Positions 11,811 through 20,729 of a DNA stretch of 64,000 nt are shown here, piece by piece (position 1 is the first letter of the stretch; each line of letters starts with the position of its first letter). The stretch comes from Rhodopseudomonas boonkerdii. Lineage in GTDB: Bacteria; Pseudomonadota; Alphaproteobacteria; Rhizobiales; Xanthobacteraceae. The translations under genes and the position numbers were made by a program. The DNA is taken from the NCBI RefSeq assembly GCF_021184025.1, contig NZ_CP036537.1:1-64000 (forward strand). Reading direction: 5' to 3'. The notes under the pieces were generated by a model. The model was given only the letters and a program-made list of their open reading frames with translations. It had not been told where the DNA came from and made no database searches.

Positions 11811-12787
11811 CAATCTCTGTCGCATCCAGCACTCAGCCCGCACATCTCTCGGCTGAAACGACGGCGTTACTCGGCCGTCTGATCCTGATCTTACTGATCG
11901 CTGGCGCGTTGACCGTGGTCGATCCCGGCTTTGCCTCGGTCAGCAATCTCCTCAATATGCTGCGGCAGGCAAGCCTGCTGTTCCTGATCGCATCCGGCCT
12001 GACGCTCGTCATCATCGGCGGCGGCCTCGACCTTTCCGTTGGCGCCAATCTCACATTGTCGGCCTGTCTTGCGGCGGCGGCGATCAAGACCACCGGTAAT
12101 CCCTGGTATGGCGTGGTCGTCGCCATCGTCACCGGCACGCTGATCGGCTCCGTCAACGGACTGATGATCAACCGGCTGCAGTTGCCGCCATTTCTCGCCA
12201 CTTTCGGCATGCTGTGGGTGGCACAGGGCGTCGCCTACTGGTTCATGGCCGGCCAGACCATCTATGGCATGCCGACCTCGTTCCGCTATTTCGGCACCGG
12301 GTTCCTTCTCGGCGTGCCGCTGCCGATCTGGATCATGCTGGCAGTCTGTCTCGCCTGCAGCATTCTCCTTCATCGCACGACCTTCGGCCGCGAAGCTTAC
12401 TTCATGGGAGCCAACCAGTCCGCGGCGTTTCTCTCCGGCGTTCCGGTCGAGCGGCGGCGTCTCCTGCTTTATATGCTGAGCGGCCTGACATCCGGCATCG
12501 CCGCCCTCGTCTATCTCGCCCGGCTCAACGCAGCTGAACCCGGCATCGGCGAGCCTTTGCTCCTCCCGGCCATCGCGGCCGTGCTGGTGGGCGGCACGTC
12601 TCTGTTCGGCGGCAGCGGCAATATCGTCGGCACCGTGCTTGGCGCCGTTCTGCTCACCATCATCGTCAACGGCCTTAATTTGCTGAATGTGGCCGCCACC
12701 TGGCATCCGTTCGTCAACGGCGCCGTGGTGCTGATCGCCATCCTCGCGGACCTCGTCATCAGCCAACGCCGGTCAGGGAGCACCTGA
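11807..12787 (+). CDS. Ribose-type ABC importer permease 2
   Basis: The product has 326 residues and is a second RbsC-like permease, paralogous to the preceding one (IIGGGLDLSVGANLTLSAC; LPAIAAVLVGGTSLFGGSG). The two presumably form a heterodimeric channel in the inner membrane. Two permease genes per importer also occur in AI-2- and rhamnose-type systems of this class. The start overlaps the previous stop by 4 bases, so translation is probably coupled. Confidence 0.92.
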   Translation: MTISVASSTQPAHLSAETTALLGRLILILLIAGALTVVDPGFASVSNLLNMLRQASLLFLIASGLTLVIIGGGLDLSVGANLTLSACLAAAAIKTTGNPWYGVVVAIVTGTLIGSVNGLMINRLQLPPFLATFGMLWVAQGVAYWFMAGQTIYGMPTSFRYFGTGFLLGVPLPIWIMLAVCLACSILLHRTTFGREAYFMGANQSAAFLSGVPVERRRLLLYMLSGLTSGIAALVYLARLNAAEPGIGEPLLLPAIAAVLVGGTSLFGGSGNIVGTVLGAVLLTIIVNGLNLLNVAATWHPFVNGAVVLIAILADLVISQRRSGST

Positions 12788-12834
12788 CCCAAGATCATCC
12801 AATCGTTTCGTCATCTACAACCAAAGGGGCCATC

Positions 12835-13809
12835 ATGCGAACCACCAGACTATTCCGATGTGTTCTCGCCGCACTCATCTGCGGCACCCTGTCCCATTCG
12901 GCGGCGCGGGCCGATGGCGAAACGATCGCTGCATTCACCAAGAACCAGGTGGACCCGCATTTTGAAGGCGTGCGCGCCGGTGTCGCGCAGATGGCCGAGA
13001 AGATGCGCGCGACGGTGAAATACTATACACCGACCAAGCCCAACAACATCACTGAAGGCATGTCCCAGCTTGAGGACGTCGGTGTGACCAAGCCGAAGCT
13101 GATGCTGTTCATGCCGATCGATGCCAAGGCGCAGGTACCGACCGTCAAGCGCCTGATCGAATCAGGCCTTCCCATCATCAACTACAACGACCGCGGCGGC
13201 GATGCGCCTTACCTCTCCTTCATCGGGCAGGACGACTACAAGCTCGGCTACGACATTGCCAAGACTCTTTTCGATCATCTCGGCGGCAAGGGTAACGTTG
13301 TCATCCTCGAAGGCGTCAAAGGCTCGACCACCGGCGACGAGCGCAAGCGCGGCTTCGATGCCGCCGTGAAGGACTATCCGAACATCAAGGTGCTGGCCTC
13401 GCAGCCCGCAAACTTCCAGCGCCTGCTCGGCATGCAGACGATGGAAAACCTGATCCAGCAATTCAGCAGCATCGACGGCGTGATCTCCGCTGCCGACGCG
13501 TCGGCGTTGGGCGCCATCGAAGCGCTCAACGCCGCCGGCCGCAAGAATGTCGCGGTCGTTTCAATAAACGGCGTTCCGGAAGCCGTCGAGGCTGTGAAGG
13601 CAGGAAGCCTGCTGGCCATTGCCGAGTTCGACGGTTTCAAGATCGGCTGTGTCGCCACCGCAGTCGGCCTGAACGCCATTCGCGGCCAGAGCGTTCCAAA
13701 GCAGGTCATCATCCCTGGTGCGATCATCACGAAAGCCAACTACGCCCCTTGGCTAGTACCGTATAAAGACCGCACTTGTCCCCCCGCCGATGCGTACAAG
13801 GGGGGTTAA
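12835..13809 (+). CDS. Ribose-type ABC importer, periplasmic substrate-binding protein
   Basis: The product is 324 residues with a signal peptide (hydrophobic core about 8-22, cleavage near ARA-DG) and a periplasmic binding protein type 1 fold ([48 protein letters not shown]). It captures the substrate and delivers it to the permeases. An aaagggg RBS precedes the ATG. It is last in the RidA-ABC operon. The final codons contain a cccccc/gggggg inverted repeat around the stop that may cap the transcript, though no T-run follows. Confidence 0.92.
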   Translation: MRTTRLFRCVLAALICGTLSHSAARADGETIAAFTKNQVDPHFEGVRAGVAQMAEKMRATVKYYTPTKPNNITEGMSQLEDVGVTKPKLMLFMPIDAKAQVPTVKRLIESGLPIINYNDRGGDAPYLSFIGQDDYKLGYDIAKTLFDHLGGKGNVVILEGVKGSTTGDERKRGFDAAVKDYPNIKVLASQPANFQRLLGMQTMENLIQQFSSIDGVISAADASALGAIEALNAAGRKNVAVVSINGVPEAVEAVKAGSLLAIAEFDGFKIGCVATAVGLNAIRGQSVPKQVIIPGAIITKANYAPWLVPYKDRTCPPADAYKGG

Positions 13810-13913
13810 GCCCAACCGATGCCGTCTGCAGACCCAAGGCACTCAAGCTTATTCTGCAAAGGACGTCCATTTGCCGAGATCGTATGCAAGCATCTGACCT
13901 CGGCAGACCCCCT

Positions 13914-14311
13914 TTCAAAAAATCTCTCTTCTCCACTGCGAGCGATTACTTGCGTTTCGCACATATGATGATGAATGGAGACGAGCTTGACGGGGTCAGA
14001 ATCCTATCGCCGCGGACAGCCGAGTTCATGACCATCGATCACATCCGCGATCCTGGCGGTTCGACAACTTCGATCGCTGGGCCGCGGGGTATGATTTCGG
14101 ATTGGGATTTGCAGTTCGTCGCGAGACTAGAATGGCGGTCGTAACGGGTAGTCCTGGAAACTTTAAATGGCCGGGCATCTCCGGGACTTCATTCACCGTC
14201 GATCGCAAGCAGCGCGTGGTCGCCCTCACGCTAGTCCAAGCTCCGTCAAACCGCATACAAGCCCGCCACTTCTTCAATGGCATGATCTATTCGGCGATCC
14301 CTCGCGACTAG
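13914..14311 (+). pseudogene. Serine hydrolase (class C beta-lactamase-like) remnant, truncated and frameshifted
   Basis: Only the C-terminal third of a beta-lactamase-like serine hydrolase is recognisable. The first frame encodes [18 protein letters not shown] followed by [16 protein letters not shown] (about 13926-14040), a hallmark of these proteins. Near 14060-14087 the reading shifts, and the second frame gives [10 protein letters not shown], then GISGTSFTVDRKQRVVALTLVQAP, ending at 14311. The N-terminal part with the SxxK site is absent, and upstream is the ABC binding protein gene. This is a decayed leftover, not an active gene; an intact family member lies at 44271. Confidence 0.75.
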
Positions 14312-14497
14312 AGGTATTGGGCAGGCTTCAAGCGCCAGTGCACTGATCTTCGATTGTATCAGCGTGTCGGCAGCGTCGGTTTAAGATGGTCATCACCGGT
14401 CTGACGGTAGCGCCGTGACAGGAAATCGAGGCGAGAACGTTCTACCACTCCGCCGACACATGATGAGTCTGAATCGGCCGAGACGAGCCAATAATAC
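14312..14497. other. Gene-poor stretch between pseudogene and Bug gene
   Basis: No convincing gene is seen in this part of the 13810-14585 gap. On the minus strand, codons around 14355-14455 read a short Arg-rich peptide (FLSRRYRQTGDDHLKP) that may be another gene fragment. With the adjacent broken serine hydrolase gene this looks like a site of past rearrangement. Confidence 0.35.
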
Positions 14498-14538
14498 AAA
14501 ACGCCCGCTCCATTCTTCGTGAAGCCGGCGTTTTCTTA
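14498..14538 (-). terminator. Intrinsic terminator for the minus-strand Bug gene
   Basis: An inverted repeat pairs aaaacgcc (14498-14505) with ggcgtttt (14527-14534), with further inner pairs after one mismatch. On the minus strand it lies about 50 bases after the stop of the Bug-type gene and ends in a T-rich tail, as expected for a Rho-independent terminator. The symmetric A/T flanks mean it could also act on the plus strand. Confidence 0.65.
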
Positions 14539-14585
14539 TTGAATGTCTTTGGCTCGGGTGCGGCAGCCGCCTTCCTGTATCCTGC

Positions 14586-15566
14586 TTAGTTCGAAATCTT
14601 CGCTTTCGCGCGCGTCACGATGTTTTCCATTCGCGCCGATTCCTTCTGGATGAACGCCCCGAATTCCTCGGGCTTGTCCGCGATCACGGTTAAGCCAAGA
14701 CCTTCCAGACGAGATTTGACGGTAGGATCGTGCAACGCATCGACGATGGCTTTGTTGAGCTTCTCGACGATGTCCTTCGGGGTCGCAGCCGGAGCGACGA
14801 AGCCGTACCAGATGCCTGCCAGAAGATCGGGCGTGCCTGCCTCCGATGACGACGGCACATTCGGTAATTCCTTTTTGCGCTCCGGCGCTGTGACCATGAT
14901 CGGCTTCAGCGCGCCGCTTTGCGCCTGCTGGACGACGTTCGAGAAATTGTCGCAGATCATATTGACTCGACCGCCGAGGACGTCCTGAATCGCCGGCGCC
15001 GGTCCCTGATACGGGATATGCGTGATGTCGACGCCTTCAAGCACCTTCAGAGTTTCGCCGCAGAGATGACTGGTGCTGCCGTTGCCGGCGGAAGCGAAGG
15101 TTAGCTTGCCGGGCTCGGCTTTCGCGAGCGCCACAAGTTCTTTCAGAGTATTGGCTTTCACCGAAGGATCGACGACGATCATGTTGGGTGTGGAAGCTGC
15201 ATTGGCGATCGGCGTGAAATCTTTCGCCGGATTGTAGACGGGCTTTTCATAGATCCACTGATTGATCGCAAGCACACCGGTGGTTCCGAGCAAGATCGTG
15301 TAGCCATCTGGCGGTGCAGAGGCGACGCGGACGGCGCCAATCGTGCCATTGGCACCACCGCGATTTTCAATGATCACCGGAACGCCATTAAGCGACTTGG
15401 AGATGAGCGGCCCGAGCAGTCGCGGAATCGAATCGCTGGTGCTTCCCGCCGGGAACGGCACCACGATCGTAATCGGCTTTTCAGGAAAGCCGTTCGCCTC
15501 TGCACCCGAGACCGCGAGAGAGAGCGGCGACAACAGCGCCGCAACAACGAATATCGTCAGTTTCAT
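14586..15566 (-). CDS. Bug-type (TctC) periplasmic solute receptor
   Basis: The product has 326 residues starting MKLTIFVVAALL, with a clear signal peptide and the Bug/TctC family signature FPEKPITIVVPFPAGS at the mature N-terminus, then GANGTIGAVRVA and the C-terminal EGLGLTVIADKPEEF. Bug proteins bind carboxylates, aromatic acids or similar ligands in the periplasm. The start at 15566 has an aagga RBS; longer readings add a non-signal extension. No TctA/TctB membrane partners are encoded nearby, so it is an orphan receptor, probably co-transcribed with the upstream monooxygenase and possibly binding its aromatic substrate. Confidence 0.88.
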   Translation of the reverse strand: MKLTIFVVAALLSPLSLAVSGAEANGFPEKPITIVVPFPAGSTSDSIPRLLGPLISKSLNGVPVIIENRGGANGTIGAVRVASAPPDGYTILLGTTGVLAINQWIYEKPVYNPAKDFTPIANAASTPNMIVVDPSVKANTLKELVALAKAEPGKLTFASAGNGSTSHLCGETLKVLEGVDITHIPYQGPAPAIQDVLGGRVNMICDNFSNVVQQAQSGALKPIMVTAPERKKELPNVPSSSEAGTPDLLAGIWYGFVAPAATPKDIVEKLNKAIVDALHDPTVKSRLEGLGLTVIADKPEEFGAFIQKESARMENIVTRAKAKISN

Positions 15567-15702
15567 CGATCGATCCTTATTTCGCATTCCGAACACTCTG
15601 CATGACATCTTGAGAACCACGGCCTCGGTGCCTTCCCCCGCGTAATTCCTGTCCAGCCAACGGTCGCATGCCGTCGATCATCGTCTCAAAGGCCGTCGAC
15701 AA

Positions 15703-16920
15703 TCATTCGGACGAACCGAGATGCAACGCCGCGGCGCGATCGAGCGAATCGAGCATCGCGATCCGGCGCAGCAGCGCACGCCCCTTCTCGGGATCTGCTG
15801 CCGCAGCACGGATATCGTCCCTGAAGCGGGCGCGATCGGCTTCGTCCTTCGCTTCGAGGTTTTTCTTGTTACGAATCGTGTCCCCCTGGATCGCCTGCAT
15901 CGTCACCGTGCGACGCTGCAGGTCATAGTCGGCGAGGATGGCTTCGCTATCTTTGCCGTTGATCACTGCGCCGAGCTTCGAGGTCAGGTTCAGCGCATCG
16001 TGGATACCCCCATTCATGCCCATGCCGCCGAGCGGATTGTTGATATGAGCGGCATCGCCGGCCAGGAAGGAACGGCCCTTCCGAAAATTGGCAGCGACAC
16101 GCTGATGCACACGATAAAGCGTCGTATGGGTGATCGGCGCTTCCACATCGTCAGGCACCACGGACCGGATCGACGACGTCACATACTTCTCCGAAAGTGC
16201 CTCTTTGTCGGAGATTTCGGCCGGCACCGGCATCATCACGCGCCACGCACCGATGATACGCAGCAGGAAATACCAGCGCTCGGGATCCGCGACATAGCTC
16301 ACAGACGACACGCCTGGACGCAGCGCGGTGAAATCCACCGGTGTCGTCATGACCAGAAAACGTTCGGGCCAGGTGAAACCTTCAAATTCCATATCCTGAC
16401 TGCGGCGAACAATGCTATTGGCGCCGTCGGCGCCAATCAGCCAGTCGCAATCATAGATCTTGTCTTCGCCGCTCTTGGTGACCTCGAGAGCGACCGCGTC
16501 GCTGGTCTGCGATACGGATTTCACCTCGCAGCCGAACGCGATGGTGAACAACGGATGGTTCTTCAGCCCATCGAGAATGATGCGAGTAAGCTTGAACTGT
16601 TCGGCCTGCAGACGGAACGGATGCCGAACTAGATCCGAGATTGCACCGAAATCGAAGGTGCCGAGGACACCGTCGGAAGAGGAAGAATATTGGACAGTCG
16701 GCGCTTTCAGACCCTGCGCAATCAATTCCTTGGCGAAGCCGAGATCGTCAAGCATATCGAGCGTCGGTGGATGGAAGGTCGAAGCGCGCGACTCGCCGCT
16801 CAGCGTATCGTTCTTTTCCAGCACCAGGACCGGAATGCGTTGACGCACCAGATCGGCAGCCGCGACCATGCCGACAGGGCCGGCGCCAGCGATAATGACC
16901 GGGTACTTTTTCGCGCTCAT
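15703..16920 (-). CDS. FAD-dependent aromatic-ring monooxygenase
   Basis: This 405-residue flavoprotein is of the p-hydroxybenzoate hydroxylase / UbiH / MhpA type. It has the Rossmann motif GAGPVG (12-17), the middle DG motif (WLIGADGANSIVRR) that contacts FAD and NADPH, and the GDAAHINNPLGGMGMNGGIHDALNL ribityl-binding region. Members hydroxylate phenolic or aromatic substrates using NAD(P)H and oxygen. A gaggt-like RBS precedes the ATG. It diverges from a LysR regulator and precedes a Bug receptor, suggesting an inducible aromatic catabolic unit. The exact substrate is unknown. Confidence 0.88.
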   Translation of the reverse strand: MSAKKYPVIIAGAGPVGMVAAADLVRQRIPVLVLEKNDTLSGESRASTFHPPTLDMLDDLGFAKELIAQGLKAPTVQYSSSSDGVLGTFDFGAISDLVRHPFRLQAEQFKLTRIILDGLKNHPLFTIAFGCEVKSVSQTSDAVALEVTKSGEDKIYDCDWLIGADGANSIVRRSQDMEFEGFTWPERFLVMTTPVDFTALRPGVSSVSYVADPERWYFLLRIIGAWRVMMPVPAEISDKEALSEKYVTSSIRSVVPDDVEAPITHTTLYRVHQRVAANFRKGRSFLAGDAAHINNPLGGMGMNGGIHDALNLTSKLGAVINGKDSEAILADYDLQRRTVTMQAIQGDTIRNKKNLEAKDEADRARFRDDIRAAAADPEKGRALLRRIAMLDSLDRAAALHLGSSE

Positions 16921-17025
16921 TCGTCCACAACCTCAATTTATGATCGATCGCAGCACCCCCGCGCAGTCGGATCGATCTGTCAGCGGGTGGAGACATGGTC
17001 AGCCTCCAATGCCGCCTTTCATCGT

Positions 17026-17044
17026 AAGGCAAGCTAGGTGCCTT
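17026..17044. promoter_or_regulatory. Candidate LysR operator in the monooxygenase/LysR divergent region
   Basis: The inverted repeat aaggca (17026-17031) and tgcctt (17039-17044), spaced by 7 bases, sits 57 bases before the LysR ATG. Location in a divergent LysR-target region and dyad symmetry fit a LysR-type site, but the arms are short. Confidence 0.35.
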
Positions 17045-17101
17045 GCGCTTAGGCATGCAAACAATTTAATCTGCAGATATCTTGCGTTTTTGGAATGAAC
17101 T

Positions 17102-17995
17102 ATGCGCCGCAGAATTCCGAGCCTGGGCGCGCTGATGGCGTTCAGCGCGGCCGCCAAGCATCTCAGCGTCACCCGCGCCGCCGATGAGCTGGCGCTGACA
17201 GAAAGCGCAGTGTCGCGCCAGATTGCGCAGCTGGAGGCCCAACTCGGTGTCAAACTCTTTCATCGCATCAAGAAGCGGATCACGCTGACCCGCGCCGGCG
17301 CTGCCTACAGCACCCGCGTGGCGCAGACCATCGAGCGGATCGAACGCGATGCGCTGGAAATCATGGGCTATGAGGCGGACGGTACGGTGCTCGATGTCGC
17401 GGCGTTGCCCACTGTGGGCACGCAATGGCTGATCCCGCGCCTACCGGACTTCTACGCACGCCATCCGGGCATTGCCGTCAATGTAAGCGCGCGCAATACG
17501 CGGTTCTTTTTCAGCGAGACCGCCCTCGATGGCGCGCTTTACTTCGGCCAGCCCGACTGGCCCGGTACGCAGGCCGACTATCTGTTCGACGAAGTGCTGC
17601 TGCCGGTCGGCTCACCCGCTTTGATCGGCAGGCGCGGCGAATTGCCCGCGCATGAAGTCGCCGAACTGCGGCTCTTGCATCTGGTCACGAGGCCAGACGC
17701 CTGGCGACGCTGGTTCGACGCAGCAGAGCTGGAGGGCACCAATGTCATCCGCGGGCCGCGCTTCGACATTCAATCGACCCTGATCAGCGCAGCAAGCTCC
17801 GGCCTCGGCGTCGCGCTGCTGCCGGAGTTTCTAATCTCCGATCAATTGAGGTCGGGCAAACTGCGCGTGGTGTCGAGCCGGGCGCTGAAAAGCGTCGGCT
17901 CGTATTACTTCGCCTGCCCGGAGGAAAAAGCGGAAAACCCTTTGCTGCAGGCGTTCCGCGCGTGGCTGCAATCCCAAGCGCAAACCTCGACATAG
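17102..17995 (+). CDS. LysR-family transcriptional regulator (GcvA-like)
   Basis: The product is 297 residues with an N-terminal winged helix-turn-helix (LGALMAFSAAAKHLSVTRAADELALTESAVSRQIAQLE, in two adjacent parts) and a C-terminal effector-binding domain (DFYARHPGIAVNVSARN; SAASSGLGVALLPEFL). It is divergent from the FAD monooxygenase and Bug genes and is the likely activator of that unit in response to the aromatic substrate. The sequence pattern is nearest the GcvA-like branch, which says little about the effector. Confidence 0.9.
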   Translation: MRRRIPSLGALMAFSAAAKHLSVTRAADELALTESAVSRQIAQLEAQLGVKLFHRIKKRITLTRAGAAYSTRVAQTIERIERDALEIMGYEADGTVLDVAALPTVGTQWLIPRLPDFYARHPGIAVNVSARNTRFFFSETALDGALYFGQPDWPGTQADYLFDEVLLPVGSPALIGRRGELPAHEVAELRLLHLVTRPDAWRRWFDAAELEGTNVIRGPRFDIQSTLISAASSGLGVALLPEFLISDQLRSGKLRVVSSRALKSVGSYYFACPEEKAENPLLQAFRAWLQSQAQTST

Positions 17996-18015
17996 GTCGC
18001 CCACGACAGGCGCCG

Positions 18016-18879
18016 TTACGACGTCGCCACAAAGATCCCAACGAACACCGCGACAATCCCGGCGGCCAGGTTCCAGCTCAGCGGCTCGCCGAGCATGACG
18101 GCGCCGACCAGCGAGGCGGTGACCGGATTGACGGTTACAGACACCGCCACTCGCGTTGGCGTCGTTCGCTCCAACGCAAATGCCCAGAGGTAGAAGACGA
18201 GCGCACTGCCGATCGCACCGAGATAGATGGTCGCGAACCATTGCGCCTCTGCGAAAGCAGGCACCGGCGCAAAACTGCCACGCACCCCGGCGATGAGCAC
18301 CAGAACCGCAGTGCCGACACCCATGGCCATGGTCGTGAAGGCGATCGGCCCGGATCGGCGCATCACCGCTTTCGACCAGATGCTGTACAACGCCATGCAC
18401 AGTGCTGCGGCGATCATCAACAAATCGCCGCGCCAGGCATCGAGCGGCGCCATTGCCAGGCCGTTCAGCAGCGCAAGCCCGACACCGCCCATGGCGATCA
18501 GCACGCCCACCGTCTTGCGCTGGGTCAGCGGCTCGCTGCCGAGCGCAGCGCCGGCTAGCATGGTGAGCAGGGGCAAAGTCGAGAGCGCCAGCGCCCCACG
18601 CGCGGCCGTCGTGTAGATCAGCGACGCGTTGAACAGCAGCGGAAACACCGCGAAGAAAAGACAGCCGAGCCCAGCCACTGCCGGCCAGTCATTCCGCGCC
18701 GGCCATGCCAAGCCGCGCCACAGCATCAATGGCAGCATCAACGCGAAACCGATGCCGAACCTGAAGGAGCCGATGGCGAACGGATCGACGGTCCCAACCA
18801 GATAGCGCGTGGCCCCGATTGCCGTACCCCCGATCCCGCTCGACATGATCGCGGCCAGTATCCCGTAAAGTTCCGCCAT
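18016..18879 (-). CDS. EamA/DMT-family transporter
   Basis: This 287-residue inner-membrane protein has ten hydrophobic segments arranged as two EamA repeats (first about 5-135, second about 150-285), the standard 10-TM drug/metabolite transporter layout. It probably exports an amino acid or other metabolite. I chose the ATG at 18879; a TTG directly upstream at 18882 would add one residue. It diverges from a LysR gene starting at 18971, the typical arrangement for an exporter and its regulator. The 3' end converges on another LysR gene 20 bases away. Confidence 0.88.
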   Translation of the reverse strand: MAELYGILAAIMSSGIGGTAIGATRYLVGTVDPFAIGSFRFGIGFALMLPLMLWRGLAWPARNDWPAVAGLGCLFFAVFPLLFNASLIYTTAARGALALSTLPLLTMLAGAALGSEPLTQRKTVGVLIAMGGVGLALLNGLAMAPLDAWRGDLLMIAAALCMALYSIWSKAVMRRSGPIAFTTMAMGVGTAVLVLIAGVRGSFAPVPAFAEAQWFATIYLGAIGSALVFYLWAFALERTTPTRVAVSVTVNPVTASLVGAVMLGEPLSWNLAAGIVAVFVGIFVATS

Positions 18880-18927
18880 CAAGCCCGTCCACTTGCATTG
18901 AGGGACAGAGCCGTACCGACGCGAGCG

Positions 18928-18977
18928 TCATCATGGAATGGAATTGTTTTTATGACCTTGATAACATTCCATGATGA
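18928..18977. promoter_or_regulatory. Long inverted repeat overlapping the LysR start codon
   Basis: Perfect 13-bp arms tcatcatggaatg (18928-18940) and cattccatgatga (18965-18977) flank a 24-base AT-rich spacer between the EamA exporter and LysR genes. The right arm contains the LysR initiation codon. It is either an operator for the LysR protein, binding two half-sites, or, if transcribed whole, a hairpin hiding the start codon. Confidence 0.6.
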
Positions 18978-19825
18978 GACCACGCGCACTCGATCCCGAT
19001 TTGCTGGCCGCTTTCGTCGCGGTGGCCGACCATCGTTCGTTTACCCAAGCGGCTACTGCGCTCAACCTGACCCAGTCGGCCGTCAGCATGCAGATCCGGC
19101 GCCTCGAGGATCGCGTGCAAGCCGAGCTGTTTCGGCGCAGCACGACCCATGTGGCGCTGACCGATGCGGGCGAAAGCTTGCTCGGCTATGCTCGCCGGAT
19201 CCTGTCGCTGAGTGACGAAGCCATGGGTAGATTACGGAACCATGGCATCAAAGGCCGTGTCCGCCTGGGCGTGATGGAGGACTACGGAACGCATGTCGTG
19301 CCGCCGTTGCTCGCGCGCTTCGCGGCGAGTCATCCCGCGATCAGCGTCGAAATGGAGACCGGGCTCACCAGCTTGATGCCAGAACGCCTTGGAGAGGATT
19401 TCGATCTGGTGATCGGCATGCATGCAGAAGGCAGCAATAGCGGTCAGTTGCTACGCCATGAACGCGCGGTTTGGGCCGGCAGCGCCGGCCATGACGTACC
19501 CGACCGCACTCCGCTTCCGCTCGCGCTCTATCCGCAGGGCTGCCTGTTTCGAAAATGGGCGATGGATGCGCTGGATGCGGCGGGACGTCCGTGGCGGCTT
19601 GCTTTCGTGAGTCACAGCCAGGCCGCCGTCGCTGCCGTCGTCGCGCAAGGTCTCGCGGTCACGGTTATGAAACAGGGCACGTTTCCCTCACAGTTGCGGC
19701 CGCTGTCGGAGAAAAACGGCATGCCCGGGCTGCCCGTGGCCGAGATACGCCTGCACCGCGCCCCAAACGCTCCCGTTGCCGCCAGCCTATTCGCTGACCA
19801 CCTGACGGCGTCGATCACACCGTAA
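18971..19825 (+). CDS. LysR-family transcriptional regulator
   Basis: The product is 284 residues with an N-terminal helix-turn-helix (FVAVADHRSFTQAATALNLTQSAVSMQIRRLE, in two adjacent parts) and an effector domain (GRVRLGVMEDYGTHVVPPLL; AAVAAVVAQGLAVTVM). The start is one of two tandem ATGs (18971 or 18974); no RBS is obvious because the upstream bases belong to a long inverted repeat. It is divergent from the EamA transporter and probably controls it and itself. It ends 27 bases before the convergent GntR gene. Confidence 0.88.
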   Translation: MMRPRALDPDLLAAFVAVADHRSFTQAATALNLTQSAVSMQIRRLEDRVQAELFRRSTTHVALTDAGESLLGYARRILSLSDEAMGRLRNHGIKGRVRLGVMEDYGTHVVPPLLARFAASHPAISVEMETGLTSLMPERLGEDFDLVIGMHAEGSNSGQLLRHERAVWAGSAGHDVPDRTPLPLALYPQGCLFRKWAMDALDAAGRPWRLAFVSHSQAAVAAVVAQGLAVTVMKQGTFPSQLRPLSEKNGMPGLPVAEIRLHRAPNAPVAASLFADHLTASITP

Positions 19826-19852
19826 CTCGCCGATCCCCACTGGCGAAAGACG

Positions 19853-20554
19853 TCAGCCCGTCTCTTCCGCATAGGGCGCCAGCACATCGACGAGATCGCG
19901 GCCGCGCGCCGGGCTTGGCTCAACCAGCGCGCGGTTCGCGACTTCGCCGAGATGCGAATGCATCAGCGCCATTGCCTTGTCGGCATCACCGCTCTGCAGG
20001 GCATCGATGATGGCAATATGCTCGTTGATGCCGCATTCGGAAGAATGCGGACGACTGAACAGCGAGAGTGTCAGACAACAACGATAGGCGACCTCGCTGA
20101 CATAGCGGACCAGCACCGGGCTGCTGGTCATCGACGCCAATAGGATGTGGAACTCGGTAGCGAGGCGGATCGAGACGGCGCTTGGCCCTTCATGCGCCTC
20201 CTGCTCGGCCGCCACATGCGCCTTCAGGCGCGCGATCTGGGCCGGCTTCAGCTTGCCCGCTAACTTGCGCACGATCAGGCGTTCCAGCTCCATGCGGATA
20301 TCGAAGATGTCGCGCGCATCCTGCCAGCTCGGCGTCACCACCACGGCGATCCGGTTTCGGCGGAGCTCGACGAGGCCTTCGGAGGCCAGCTGCCCGAGCG
20401 CGTGGCGCGCGATGGTGCGGCTGACGCCAAAGCGTTCCCCCAGGGCATCCTCGGGCAGCTTCGTGCCTGGCTCCAGCGCCTGCTCAATGATCGCACGGCG
20501 CAGGGCACGGCAGATCATCCCGACTTTGTCTTTGGGATTTGGCGTCTCTGGCAT
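19853..20554 (-). CDS. GntR-family regulator, FCD (FadR) subfamily
   Basis: The product is 233 residues with an N-terminal winged helix (LPEDALGERFGVSRTIARHALGQLASEGLVELRRN, read in two parts) and an all-helical FCD ligand domain whose metal-binding His/Asp pattern is suggested by EFHILLA and the later HSHLGEV. FCD-type GntR proteins usually repress a neighbouring catabolic or uptake operon until a carboxylate-like ligand binds. It is divergent from the SsuABC-like importer and amidohydrolase, and palindromes lie in the shared promoter region. Confidence 0.88.
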   Translation of the reverse strand: MPETPNPKDKVGMICRALRRAIIEQALEPGTKLPEDALGERFGVSRTIARHALGQLASEGLVELRRNRIAVVVTPSWQDARDIFDIRMELERLIVRKLAGKLKPAQIARLKAHVAAEQEAHEGPSAVSIRLATEFHILLASMTSSPVLVRYVSEVAYRCCLTLSLFSRPHSSECGINEHIAIIDALQSGDADKAMALMHSHLGEVANRALVEPSPARGRDLVDVLAPYAEETG

Positions 20555-20582
20555 TCTGTCGAACCTGTATCATTCCTCGCAT

Positions 20583-20611
20583 GCAAGCGCTTGCGCGAAG
20601 TGCATGCACTT
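20583..20611. promoter_or_regulatory. Two palindromes, candidate GntR operators
   Basis: Two perfect palindromes lie 3 bases apart just upstream of the GntR gene: gcaagcgcttgc (20583-20594) and aagtgcatgcactt (20598-20611). They sit in the region shared by the regulator and the divergent ABC operon. FCD-type GntR sites are short dyads of this size, so these are good operator candidates. Confidence 0.5.
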
Positions 20612-20729
20612 TCGAGCGTCTGTGCCCAATAATTTCGCACAGGAAACATCGATAGAAGCAATTTGAGGTCGATTCGTTCAAGACTCAAGCGTGTCTCAGG
20701 TGGCACCTCAATTGCATACACTTATCGCC

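Noticed and set aside
11891..12766. 291-codon minus-strand frame across ABC permease 2
   Set aside because: Composition is dominated by Asp, Gly, Gln and His as expected from the complement of a hydrophobic membrane protein gene; no RBS or homology.
14395..14470. Full tRNA gene on the minus strand
   Set aside because: A D-arm-like gcggagtggtagaac and a T-loop-like cctcgatttcctg can be read, but acceptor and anticodon stems do not pair.
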